Both the position numbers and the translations under genes were made by a program. A DNA stretch of 64,000 bases from Nepenthes gracilis (lineage: Eukaryota; Streptophyta; Magnoliopsida; Caryophyllales; Nepenthaceae), in NCBI GenBank assembly GCA_033239525.1, contig BSYO01000004.1:13926037-13990036 (forward strand). The letters run 5' to 3'. A model generated the notes under the pieces. The model was not told the origin of the DNA. It did no database searches and worked only from the letters and a program-made list of their open reading frames with translations. Shown here in pieces: positions 46,551 to 58,499 of the stretch. The stretch's first letter is position 1. Each line of letters begins with the position of its first letter.

Positions 46551-46967
46551 CTTTTCTTTAAACATGCAATTATCAGAGTTCATATACTTTGACAAATAAT
46601 CATACTTCAAGCAGAATAAAATCTAACATCATGAATATCAAGGTTTCTTTTAAACATACGATTAAGAATGATAAATTATAAGAACAGAACAAACATCATA
46701 CATACATAATTTCATAAGAATATTATATATACTTGCATAGCAAACATGCATAGTCATGAACTTTAAAAACAGGGGTGAGTACTCTTGCCTGGGTTTCTTC
46801 TACTTTGCCTTGATCTTTTGGCCTTCATTTGCTAGAAACTCTATTGCGTGCCTCTTTCTTACTTTTCTAGTTCTTATTTATAGGCATTGGGTCTAATTAT
46901 CGTCATTAATGATTGACAGTACAGGGGAAATATTTTTTATTTATGACTCTACATTTCCCAAAGACCT

Positions 46968-47213
46968 AGTTAACTGAACTTAACAGGATTTAGATTAAAC
47001 ACTATTAATTCCTGGTTAATTGAACCTAACAGGATTTAGATTAAACACTATTAATTCCTGGTTAACTGAACTTAACAGAATTTAGATTTCTCATTTAAAC
47101 ACTATTAATTGCTGGTTAACTGAACTTAATAGGATTTAGATTTCTCATTTAAACACTACTAATTGCTGGTTAACTGAACTTAAGAGGATTTAGATTTCTC
47201 ATTTAATCACATT
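46968..47213 (-). repeat. Five tandem units around GGTTAACTGAACTTAA
   Basis: Units start near 46968, 47020, 47060, 47113 and 47170. The first two are about 50 bp and the later ones about 60 bp because they gain TTTCTCATTTAAAC. Each contains GGATTTAGATT and CACTATTAATT. The array lies next to the W-box-like pairs at 47216. Confidence 0.75.
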
Positions 47214-47215
47214 CT

Positions 47216-47277
47216 GGTCAACTATCGGGTGTTGACCGGATTACTCCTACACGACTTCCGGTCAACACTTATTGACC
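47216..47277 (-). promoter_or_regulatory. Two inverted W-box-like pairs in gypsy3 LTR
   Basis: GGTCAAC...GTTGACC at about 47217-47238 and GGTCAAC...ATTGACC at about 47262-47279, roughly 44 bp apart. A third, weaker pair (AGTCAAC...TTGACT) lies near 47681-47702. Their place relative to the LTR 5' end is more internal than in gypsy1. Confidence 0.5.
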
Positions 47278-47744
47278 GGATCATCAACTTCGGCTTTCTT
47301 CCTCTTAAACCCACAATTCTACTTCGGCCTTACCAACCACAAAGCCACTCCGGCCTTCAAGGCCACTTCGGCCTTACCTCACACAATGTACTCCGGCCTT
47401 TAAATTTATGGAACAAAATCCGATTTCAAAACATGCTCAAGGCCGGTTTAGATTTTCTTTCTTAAAGTGGCTGGTTTTGATTCTCAAGGATGGAGTCGGG
47501 CTTGTTTTGTACTAAGGGATAGCCGAACTTCTTTTATACTAAGGGGCAAGCCGAACTTTTCTTTATCAAGTAAAACTCAGACTCGATTTTCATCAAAGAA
47601 ATCCGGACTTCTTTTCATCATGCAAGGGATAAACTTGATTTCATCTTAAGGCCGATTTACTTTTCTTATTATATTTTCCAGTCAACGGGATTATATTGAC
47701 TCGACGACTGGAACTTTCTATGTTTTAGAATTTGGGCGTTAACA

Positions 47745-48864
47745 GGCAATACCCTGCTGCCATTGCCACCACACTGCCCATCCGTGCCGCTACCATTATC
47801 GGGGCAAAATTATCATTTGGCCTGGATTGTCACTTTATGTGAACTAACCCATAGGAGGTGGGAGCTTACATATTCCTTCTTTACAAGGAATTACTACTCT
47901 CATGGGAATAGTATTTTCTAACTTATATACTAGCTAAACAATGAAATTAGTATTTAATGTGGACCCGGGCCCGCAAAGGAGTATCCAAATTGCAAAAGAA
48001 AGTACTTTTGTTGAATTCAAATTGTTGCGGTAAATTTAATTGATTTTTGAATTGTTTGGTTGTGTGAAAGGGGATTTGTAATTGAATCCTCATCTGATCA
48101 TTATTCCACTAAAAATAAACCCCGAATGAAATTTCAAATCCACCTGACTAATCATAATGCTAGCGTATTCCAAGTGACTCCTATCAAGATTCGATCCAAC
48201 AAACTAGCATGAGTATCCTGAAATAATTCCTGGACGAGTGAAGTCCCCTATAAATACCAAAAGTAAACAAAAAACAGGTGTTCTCTCTCTGAGGTTGATA
48301 GATCTAGCAACTAGAGATGGAGTAACAAAAAAAAAAAGGAAGAGAGAAGATTCATAGTAGGATCATAAGCTAAAGACTCGGAGAAGCTAAAGAGAGTTTT
48401 CAGGAAATCAAAAATATTATTTCCAGTTTTATGTATGTAGTCATAGTTTCATATTTTGTTTAACTATTTTTTCTATTTTTAGAATTACTTAAGAAACAAC
48501 ATGTATTATATTTTGTTTACCAAGGATACTAATAAATCTTCATAGTTGTTATGTAGGCACTGTTATACAACTCTTTGGTGATTATAACCCATTGTATTCT
48601 GATCCTGTCGTGGCCAAAATTGCTGGGTATGATAGTCAGTTGAGATGTTGCCAAAATATCATATACAACATACTTTATAGAATAATTCATACACACACAC
48701 ACATCAACTCATTACCTTCAAGTTTCCATATGGCACACCAAAGCTGTTAGGCAATATGGCCCAAATATAATTTTTATTATATATTTATTTACTTATCTCT
48801 TTATAACATAATTAACCTATAATTGATTGATTAATACTAACTTTTTTCTTGTTTATATTTTAGG
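47745..48864 (+). promoter_or_regulatory. CACTA sequence upstream of the TNP2-like gene: putative promoter and leader
   Basis: No coding sequence. A good TATA element (CCCTATAAATACC, 48247-48259) is followed within 30-60 bases by CTCTCTCTGAGG and other leader-like sequence. An A-run is at 48328-48339. The stretch ends TTATATTTTAG|G just before the ATG at 48865, which looks like a splice acceptor. A leader intron is therefore likely. An AC run lies at 48691-48702. Confidence 0.5.
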
Positions 48865-51800
48865 ATGGATAAGAGTTGGATAAATTATAAGACTGTTAGT
48901 GACAGACGAAAGCCAAAGTATAGAAAAGGAGTTATTGAATTTCTTGATTTTGCATTTTCAAAAGTTGGAAATGGGGATAAGATACGTTGTCCATGCAATA
49001 ATTGTAACAATTTTTTTTTAAGATAGGGAAATAATCTTCAACCACTTAATCATATATAGAATATTAAGGGATTACAAACAATGGATTTTTCATGGAGAAG
49101 AAGAAAATGACTCTACTAGTGATGAAGGACACGATGATGATGGGAAAGAAAGCAGAGATAATGATTTTGAATATGATGATACTATTTCTTTGATCCATGA
49201 TGCCACAAATGTTAGAAATGCAGATTTCAGTGAGGATGTCGACCATTTAGGTGATGAAATTGATCAAAATGATGCAGTGCCCGAAAATTTTTATGGACTT
49301 ATGAAAGATGCTGAGTAAGAATTATCTCCGGGTTGTGATCGTTTCACTAAATTGGAATTTATTTTACATCTTCTCCATTTGAAGTGGATTAATGGTTGGA
49401 GTGATAAATCTTTCTCAATACTACTGAATTTATTGAAATCAGTATTCTTCCATGATAGTAATTTTCCAAGTAACTCTTATGAAGCAAAGAAGTATGCAAG
49501 AGATTTAGGATTGGATTATGTTAAGATTGATGTTTGCAAGAATGATTGTATCATTTATCAAAATGTATATGAAAAATATCAAAACTGTCCGATTTGAGGG
49601 TGTTCGAGGTGGAAAATTGATAATGATGAAGGAAAAAAAGTTTTGCATAAAATTCTTCGTCATTTTTGACTAATACCTAGACTTCAAAGGTTTTACATGT
49701 CTTCAAAAATAGCATCTCATATGCGATGGCATAAGGAGAAACGCCTTGATGATGGAGTCTTGAGACATCCAGCTGACTCAAAAGCTTGGAAATCTTTTGA
49801 TGAAATGTACCCGAACTTTGTACTAGATTTCCGAAATGTGAGGCTTGGCTTGGCTTCTGATGGATTTAATCTTTTTGGCAACTTAAGTACATCTTACAGC
49901 ATATGGCCAGTAATATTAGTTCCATATAATCTCCCACCATGGATATGCATGAAAAGTGAATACTTTATACTTTCATTATTAATTTCTGGTCCAAAAGCTC
50001 CTGAAAATGATATTGATGTATTCTTGGAACCATTAATAGATGAGCTTATGGAATTATGGTATGCTAGAGTTGAAACCTACGACGCCTTCAGTTCAAACAA
50101 TTTTAAATTATATGCATCATTATTGTGGACTATCAATGATTTTCCAGCTTACGCAAATTTGTCAGGTTGGAGTACGAAAGGAAAATTTGCTTGTCCTAAT
50201 TGCAATGTTGACACTTCCTCTTATAGATTGTCACATGGTCATAAATTATGTTATATGTGTCATCGTAGATTCTTAGATGCCAATCATAAATGAAGATTTG
50301 ACAAAAAATCCTTTGACAGCACTATAGAAATGTGACATGCTCCCAAGTTATTTTCGGGGGATGATGTCCTTGATCAACTTAGTGGATGCGACAATGTGAT
50401 ATTTGGGAAGGCCAGTACCAAGCGAAAGCAACCTGAACATACTCTAAAGTATACTTGGAAAAAGAAAAGTATTTTTTTCAAGTTGCCTTATTGGAGCAAA
50501 GTTTTAGTTTGTCATAATTTAGATGTTATGCATATTGAAAAGAATGTCTGCGAAAGTATCATAGGCACAGTATTAGGCATTGATGGGAAGACAAAGGATA
50601 ATTTAAATTCTCATCTGGATTTAAGGAATATGGGAATTTGAAAGGACTTGCATCCTATTGAACTTGGAGATACATATTTAATTCCTAAAGCTGCCTATTC
50701 GTTGACATTGAAAGAAAAAAGGGTTGTTTGTAAGTTTCTTGCAAATCTGAAAGTTTCAGATGGTTACTCTTCCAATATATCTCGATGTGTAAATTGTGTT
50801 GATGGTAAAGTTTTAGGGATGAAAAGTCATGATTATCATGTATTTATGCAAGATTTGATTGCACTGGCATTTCATGGTATCTTACCTATAGAAGTATACG
50901 AGTCATTAGCTGAATTAGGTGTGTTCTTTAAGCAGTTATGTGGAAAAACATTACGAGTTGATGCATTGGAAAAATTAGAACGAAATATTATTTTGACCTT
51001 TTGTAAAATGGAACGTATCTTTCCCTCATCTTTTTTTGATATCATGTTGCACTTACCTATTCATTTGGCAAGTGAGGCAAAAGTTGCAAGACCAGTTCAA
51101 TATCCGTGGATGTATCCTTTTGAAAGATTAGATATTCCTAAAATTTATAGCATGTGTATTTTGAATATAATGATTATGGTATTTGAACTAATAAAGTCTT
51201 GTTTATAGGTACATGCGTAAGTTAAAATCATATATACGTAATAAAGCTCGCCCAGAAGGCTCTATAGCTAAATGTCATATAGCAGAAGAATGTCTTGTAT
51301 TTTGCTCTAGATATTTGGGTCGGGCAGAAACAAGATTCAATCGTAAAGAAAGAAATTTTGACGGCGGTGAAGTACATGTGGGGTTATTTGTGTTTTCTAA
51401 AGTTGGAAGACCATTGGGCAAAAAAAGTATTAAAGAGTTGAGCTTTCAAGATTGGAATAGAGCTCAATTATATATCCTGAAAAATTGTAAGGAAGTGCAG
51501 CCTTTTATAGAGTAAGATACTTTATTATTATGGTACATAGTAATATTATGAGTGTGGTATATATGTGTTTCAATCCACTACATATTAATATAAAGAACTC
51601 CAATATTTGATGATGAACAGGGAGTATGAAAATATCAACCAAGATTGGAATGTTGATTTGTTAGAGTGGTTTGAATACAGAGTAAGTAAATATTTATGCA
51701 TTCTGTATGTTTTGATACGATTTTTTAATACTTACTAAATGTTAATCTTATTAATACCTTTTAATACTTATTGTGTTCAATAGATTACAAAATTGATGAA

Positions 51801-52483
51801 CAAAGGGGATGAAAGAGCAAGCAAATATCTTTTATATTTGGCACAGGCGCCAATTAGAAAAGTGACTTGTTATTCATCATATGTGGTCAATAGATACCGA
51901 TTTCACACAGAAAGTCGAGCAAGAAAGCGTAAAACACATAATAGTGGAGTGGTGGTGAAGGGTGATTTACATAGTGGGGAAATGGACTACTTTGGATTAT
52001 TAAGAGAGATTATTGAATTAGAGTATAATGGTGGAAACACGATAGTGCTTTTTCGTTGTAATTGGTATAACATATATGATATAAAAAAAAGGTATTAAGA
52101 AGGAACCAAATGGGCTTACAACAATAAATATCACTCGGTTTTTACAAACTGATGAGCCTTATGTTTTATCATGCCAAGTTGAACAAATTTATTACGTGAT
52201 AGACCATACAGATGTGAATTGGCGAGTTGTTGTTAGGTTAATGCCACGTAACTTTTATGATATTCCTGTTGGTGAAGAGATGGATGATCTCTATGAAACA
52301 TATATGAATAGTAATGAGCCAACATTAGAAACAAATTTGGATTATGTAGTAGAGTTGAGTGATATGTCGATGCCTTTAGTTAGAACTGATATTGAACCAG
52401 AGATTGTAGATATGAATTATGCTGGTGGATCTAAAGATGTGTACAAGTCTAGTAGTAAAGAAGATGAGTCATTGATGTGGTGA
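48865..52483 (+). pseudogene. CACTA transposase, TNP2-like (tnp2, DUF4218 and DUF4216 regions), broken
   Basis: The catalytic protein of CACTA elements. ATG at 48865 gives MDKSWINYKTVSDRR, then RCPCNNCNN, the usual zinc-type N-terminus. The tnp2 domain follows: FLEP, SKIASHMRWHKEKR, LGLASDGFNLFGNLS, WTINDFPAYANLSGWSTKG, CPNC, and VCHNLDVMHIEKNVCESI. DUF4218-like sequence (MKSHDYHVFMQDLIALAFHG, then RNKARPEGSIAKCHIAEECL) has a short intron (about 51128-51206). After introns at 51512-51618 and 51681-51783 comes the DUF4216-like part (VNRYRFHTESRARKRKTHNSG). In-frame stops occur near 49024, 49317, 49597, 49668, 50291, 50334, 50639 and 52096. At least two replace Arg codons in a way that fits CGA to TGA. 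Confidence 0.92.
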
Positions 52484-53330
52484 TTGTTTAAGATTACAAT
52501 TACGCAAGATATGTATTTATTATGTGCTATTATTTTATTTATTATTATTATAATGCTAGTTAATAACAATTCAATTGACTATATGTTAACAGGTTGTAGA
52601 AGGTGCTAACCACTGGTGCTTCTAGTTTCAGTCTGTCTAAGCAACTAGATTTATTTTTTTTGGATCTCCCATACCCTGCACAGCAATTTTTCTTTTTTGG
52701 ATAATGAATATCTTCTACAGAAGTTATCTTTTGCATTTATTCTTCTATAGTTGTCGTAGAGAAGAAATAAGCAGATGCTGCATTCATATAAGTTATTCAA
52801 AGATTTAACAGATTTTGTTCTCTACTGTTCCTTTGAACAGGGCAGAAGGATTTTGGAGATTATTGGAGGAAGTAAAACAATCTATTAAAATGAACATTGT
52901 TAATTTCATGTTCATTCCATTTTCAAGATATCTTCTAGTTCAATCATATATATGTGAATCCCAATTTGCAGGTACAAAAAGCATAAAGGGAAGCCGTAGA
53001 TCTTAAAGCCACAGATCATATATTCTGCTTGCTTCTTGTTTACTTTATCATCTCTTGTATGCCCATATTAATTTTAACATGTCTTCACTTCTTTGTTGGT
53101 AAAATTATAAATTGTGTTGACATTGGAAACTCTTGACAACTCCTTTGCCTCCATTGTGTGCTTTTTGCAAGTTAAGGAGATCCGTCAAGTGTGATTTGTA
53201 GCTTCAATGGATAATGAATATCAAATTCAAGAAATGGTTGAAGAACAAACAGATTGAGGTATAAACGAAAAACCTTAGTATAAATATGTTTGATATTTAA
53301 TGACTTATATATATTGTATTTTTTTAACAG
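52484..53330 (+). other. Region between the two CACTA genes
   Basis: A/T-rich. A short open stretch at 52815-53006 (GFWRLLEEVKQSIK) could be an exon of the second gene, but its borders are weak. I see no promoter that I would call. Confidence 0.3.
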
Positions 53331-56300
53331 TTCAACCAATACGTGGAAGAACACGTTGTGTTAAATGGAAAAGCAAGAGAGATGATAATCCTGCACCAGT
53401 GAAGATTGATCTACCATCATCTCTACGACGCATTGTTGGAGAAAATGCACAACAATTTATCATAGAAATAAATTATATTGTTAAACAGTACTGCCCTGCT
53501 AATGTTGAGAATTGGAAGCAAATGGATGCTCATATCAAGATGAAATTGATGCAAAAAGTGAAGGTAAATTTAATATATATATATAATAATATATTAATAT
53601 ATTTGGTTCTATTTTTTTTTTATTATTTGGTATGCATGACATATTGCCATTGCTTGATTGTTGTAGGAAAAATACGTCTTGCCAAATAAAAATCATGTAA
53701 ATATGACAATTCAGAAAGAATTGATGAAAAGATTCCGTACTTGACATTTTGGTTTGCGAAGAGACTACTACAAAAATATAGAACTGATAAGGAGCGGATT
53801 GAAAACTGCCCTCCTAATGTAGATATTGAGCAATGAAAATGGTTGGTTCTAGAATATTGGGGAAGTCAAAAGTTTTGAGTAAGTATATCATCCTTTATTT
53901 AATAACACTACTTAATAAATACAAATGCTTTGTGCTGGTTCCTAGACACACACATATATGTACTCAGATGACTAATGTTATTTATTATTTCAAATGCAAC
54001 AAATGAGTGAATATAATTCAAAGAATAGAAGTAAACAGAGAATGATGAGCTGCGTTGGCACAAAATCTATTGTACGTACTTTGCATGAGATGGTAATAGC
54101 TCGGCTCCTCTTTTTCTGCTATGCGCGTGGTGGTGACCTATTGGGTGGCTCGACTTCCATCTTGCTGGGTATGAATGTTGGATTGGTTTGGGCGGGTGGC
54201 ATCCTGTAAATGTGGATGGATGTGGGGGTGCTATGGTTTTCAAGATGGAGCCCTCCTGAAGCTGATAGTACATATGTCTTGCCCAGTTGGGGCTTGGGGA
54301 TGTGATGCTGGTTATTGGTGGGGTTGACATTGGTGCAGCACTATGTATATCAGATTTGTGTGGGATTTGTGTGGTATCTATTGTGTGGTATCTTTATGAC
54401 TTCGTGCTCATTATGTTGTGATGGCTGGTTGGCAACGGTGCGCTTTGGTCTTTGAAGTGCTCTGTCACATGGTATAGGCACGCATTTGGATTGTATCTTG
54501 TGTCTTTGGGGTTGGGCTGGTGCCGGTACAAGGGTTAGCCTACCTTTGGTGGTGCGGTGTGACATGATGTCCGAGTCAAGTAATGCGGACCTTTTTGCCA
54601 TACCGATGTAGTGGATTGAGATGTCATCGGTTTACTAGTTTCTTGGTTTTGAGGAGCTGTCTTGCTGGTTCCAATTTGTCATTACCTTGATGTGTGCTAT
54701 TTCCACTGTACAATGGACCCCGCTGCCTTTGTTTTTTGGTCTGCTGCTCCTCGTCGGGTTGGTGAGGTTGCGGGTGTGATGGGATCTTTGCATTCATCCG
54801 GCACAGGGATTGATACGGGGGCCTTGATGTGCTGCATTTGGATCGAAGCTCACTCAATTTGGTTCTCTTGCTGTTGAAGCTCCCTCAATCGATCGCGAAT
54901 TTGATGAAGTTGACTCTTCTCGATGCCCTTGTTTGGTTCTCTCGAGATGGAACAACTCCGAATTTTGGGGTGATTTGTTGATTCCCGGTGTCAACTGACT
55001 GATTATGGCTTTGAGAATGTTCTTTGTTGGTTGCATACCTGTTCAATGTTGGGTTTTCTCTGGTTGGCTGTTGCTCGCTTGTACCCGCTCTGTGTGTTTT
55101 CATATTTTCTCTACTCATGGGATGTTGGAGTGTGTCCGCTGAATCTGTTAAGTCGGACCATGTTGCACGTGATGATCTCGGGGTTCTGTTCGTTGTTTGC
55201 GGGTGGCTCTATTAGTTTGGATTGTTCTCGTCTCGCAATTGATGGGTTTTTCTGTTGCCGAGCTGGGTGTCTCATCCCTCGGCTCCCTGTCTCGCCGCTT
55301 GCTGAAGCCTCGGCGCAATCCAATCGGCTAATGGTTGATGCTAGAGCCATTTCTTTGGTGGGAGGCTTTGGAACCTTGGGGCGGAGTCTTGGTTTCTTTG
55401 TTAGAGTTGATGCCGATGATCCGACCAAAGAATTGTGTGCCTTGTTGTCGGAGTGCGGTGGGTAACGATGTTGAATGTCTTTCTTCTTGGACCATGCATC
55501 CGCCGGCATTCTTTTAGTTGTCGCAGCTTCATTTCGGATCGACCGAATGCTTCATCGGTGTTGCTGATTTTTAATTACGTATTGATGCCGATCATCGCCA
55601 AGCGTGATTATGATCTATGCCTTTCCGATGCAAGCTGCTGTTGCTTGGTGAAAATCGCATACCGTTGAAATTCGCATTATCTTGTTACGCAACCTGTGTC
55701 GATGATGCTGATTTCAACAAAGTGAGGCTTTGGGATATTCTCGCCGCACTGTGTGGTCCTTGGCGTTGTGGTGCTGCACCTGTATCCCGACCCGCCCGTG
55801 GTCCATGTTGACTATGTGCATTTGGATGATTCCTGTCTTTTGGTTGGCGTCTTGAGTATCCACGCTGCTGCTGCTATTCTTGAACCTGGAGTGGCAAGTG
55901 CCTTTTTTGCTGTATTTCCATCGTTTCTCGGCTTTGCTGTGAGGGCATCTAAGCACGTTGCTGTGGTCGATGGCTGTCTTTTTGCTGTTATCTGCTGCTA
56001 TGGGCGATCGGATGTTGTGGTTCCCGTCGTCTTGGTAGTATTTGAGCTTGTTTCTGCTCGTCTATTAGGACAAATTTTATATTCTGTTTGCTGTTAGTCC
56101 TTCCCTCTTAGAGGTTTATTTTGAGTCATTCTTTGATGTACCAGATGCTCGGGGTATGCCCTAGCGTTTATGTTCTAACTCTAAGTTAGAAAACTTGGAG
56201 TTAGAGCATTACTTTTGTAAATTTTTCTTCCGTTAATCCAAAATACACACTTACTTACCAAAAAAAAAAGAGATGGTAATAGCCATCTTTAATATATGAC

Positions 56301-57550
56301 ATCTTTTTATTATTAGTTAACACTTGAAAATTTGCAAACAGCGAAGCGACCAACATTCACATTGCGAAGAATTGATCGAGCCAACAGAATACTTGAAATT
56401 GTTTTTAAAAGAAAAGAAACGAAAAGAAGGAAATTGGGTTGATAATGAGTCGGAATATGCATATCAGAAGCTGTTAGAATTACATGAGACTCAGGTTGAA
56501 CAAAATGGTGCCGATAACTTGATGGCAGAGGATGCTTTTTCAATTGTTCTTGGATGTAAGTTTACATACATAAGAGGGATGGGAGAAGGTCCTCGGCCAA
56601 CTAGAAATGACAATAACTATTTAGAAAGTTGTAGTAAGATGCCAATATGCCTAGAAAATGACATTAATGCTCGGATTGAGGCTGAAGTACAACGACGGTT
56701 AGCAGATCTGCTAAATAAAAAAGAAGTCGAGATTCATTCTAAATTGCTTATCGAGCTGAAATCTGATATATATTCTGATATGCGATCTTTGATTAAAGAA
56801 GAATTATATACAATGCAAACTAAAAAAACGGTAAGTTTATAACTATCGTTTCTTATTATGTGTTTAATTGTTTACAATGAAAAATGGCATTAATGCTCTC
56901 TGTTCATTATTTTGCTTGGAAGCTCTCTGTATTAACCCATTGTTTACAATGGGTGGGCAGATTTACACCCCACCCAAACCATGCCTTACATCAATAGTAA
57001 TTGTTTGCAGAACTTGGAGAATACAATTAACCAAATGAATGATAAAAGTGTCAAAGGAGCTGATGGTGGCTCATTATTTAAGCTTCAGGTAATCCGAGTA
57101 GTTGCCTTCTAAATAGAGAATCTTAAGGTCCCTTTTGCGCGTTTCTTTTCTGAGATCAAATTTTACTTACCAAAAAAACTTTTCTGAGATCAAATGAATG
57201 TGTATACTTTATTTCCTGTGTAATTGGAGCTACCTAGATAGTATTGTACGTGTCCATATTTAACTTTTGGGTTTCCATTCCTTGAAAGGTCCGAAAACTG
57301 TTTTGAGTAACTTAAAGATAGGTAGAGATGATTTGTGCCAGATATTGAAGGAAGACCCATTGAAGTTGTTTAGCCTGGCCTCTAAATCAAGGAGTAATAA
57401 AGGTATTGGTGAAGATGTATATCAAAACCCTAGTAAACATCAAGAGAAAGCTACCCATTGGATTCCGTGGTGGTATTTCCATCTTATTTGTGTTATGGTA
57501 TGGACAGGATTCATCTTAGATTTTCAATGTAGTTGTATTACAACATTGCA
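53331..57550 (+). pseudogene. CACTA TNPA-like gene (plant transposase Ptta/En/Spm domain), split by LINE4
   Basis: The accessory DNA-binding protein of the element. Exon 53331-53562 (after TTTTTTAACAG, before GTAAAT) has RGRTRCVKWKSKRDD and LPSSLRRIVGENAQQFI. Exon 53667-53878 has NMTIQKELMKRFR, a stop, a one-base frameshift, then ENCPPNVDIEQ*KWLVLEYWGS. Exon 54000-54090 has NSKNRSKQRMMSCVGTKSIVR and ends at GATG|GTAATAG. Beyond LINE4, exon 56341-56830 has EPTEYLKLFLKEKKR, EDAFSIVLGCKFTYIRGMGEGP and a coiled segment (RIEAEVQRRLADLLNKKEVE), followed by GTAAGTTT. Small exons follow at 57012-57089 and from 57289. The order fits Pfam Transposase_24 (PF03004). It is broken by stops and a frameshift. 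Confidence 0.85.
54087..56283 (+). mobile_element. LINE4: 3' end of an older L1-type LINE with 14-bp target site duplication
   Basis: The target duplication GAGATGGTAATAGC is at 54087-54100 and 56270-56283. The body (54101-56269) is G/T-rich and lacks ORF2 homology. It ends with GCTCGGGGTATGCCCTA, a stem (CTAACTCTAAGTTAG... 56176-56207), AATCCAAAATACACACTTACTTACC and a poly(A). The last 120 bp align with the 3' ends of LINE1, LINE2 and LINE3, so it is a diverged member of the same superfamily with a 2-kb 3' region. ORFs within it (55031-55465 plus, 55111-55509 minus) show no domain. Confidence 0.88.
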
Positions 57551-57971
57551 ATAATACTATTTATTCAAAGATGTGTAGTTATATTACAAATGTGTGATGC
57601 CATTTATGATTATATATCTTGTAGTAATTGATAATATTATAAAATAATATAATATTTTTGATATATGGTATAAATAAATAAATAAAAAATATATATATAT
57701 ATATATATATATGGTAACAAATGAAGATTGTTGTCATTTGCTAGTTGCTGTTAAATTTTATTATGACTTGGTTGTGCACTTTATATGTTATTCATTAAAG
57801 ACGGAAGTTACAAGGCCGTTTGACAAGAACAGGAAGCGAACTTGTGATCAATCTAGTGGGCTTACTAACAGAACTACGAGCCAATCTAAAGTCTTAAAAG
57901 GCCAGCTGGCTTTCTCTTCCTCGGCTGATCGTGTGCTAAAACAAGTGGAGGTTAGAGGCTTTGAGGGGATG
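57551..57971 (+). other. CACTA interior with a possible captured exon
   Basis: An AT microsatellite is at 57690-57713. An open stretch then encodes TRPFDKNRKRTCDQSSGLTN and LKGQLAFSSSADRVLKQVEV (57800-57965), ending at the LINE3 insertion. I do not recognise the protein. Codon use and base composition are less A/T-rich than nearby, so a captured host gene fragment is possible, but an unrecognised CACTA exon is equally possible. Confidence 0.3.
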
Positions 57972-58499
57972 TTTTTTTTTTTTTTTTGGTAAGTAAGTAT
58001 TTTGGATTAAAGGGAGAAAAAATTACAAAATTAATGTTTTATCGCCAAGAATTTTGACTTGAGGATAAAACATAACCTGTTAGGGCATACCCCGAGCAGC
58101 AAGTACATCAGAAAAAACACAAAAAAAAACCTCTAGGAGGCCAACGTTCTAAGAACCAACAGAATATGAGAAAAAATTACAACAACGAAGAAAAGGAATC
58201 CGCTATCCCCTTCTACCCAAAAACACCAAAAGCTATAATACAATAGCAACATGATCAATTGTATCACCTAAATTTGCCAACAGTTCAGCAGTCCAAGAAA
58301 GAAAAGAAAACCACAGTCCATATTCAGAATCAGACAAGATAGGAGAGGCAATCAGCAGTTGAGATCCAAAAGCCAGAACCACTAGTTGCCATGCTTCAGA
58401 AGATCGCCACAGCAGCAGTTCAACATCAAAAAACCAAGCCCAGCCACGAAAGCAAATCAGCAACAGAAGAAATTTGAGATCCACATGTCAAGCCCGCCA

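Larger units (their letters stand above)
39907..47744 (-). repeat. 5' LTR of gypsy3, interrupted by LINE2
   Basis: TGTGACGGACCAGCC at 39907, two bases beyond TGGTATCAGAG (minus strand, 39895-39905), to TTGGGCGTTAACA at 47744. Without LINE2 and one target copy the LTR is about 3.2 kb. It keeps the family layout: the R-region landmark (AGAATGAGCTATAAAGCCCAGC near 40322), the TATA element on the minus strand (CTATAAATAAG, about 46873-46883), W-box-like pairs (47216-47237 and 47260-47277) and several internal arrays. It sits next to gypsy3 gag, so it is the 5' LTR. Confidence 0.83.

Noticed and set aside
54101..56269. Captured host gene between CACTA exons
   Set aside because: Poly(A), 14-bp target duplication and LINE-type 3' end show it is a LINE 3' region.
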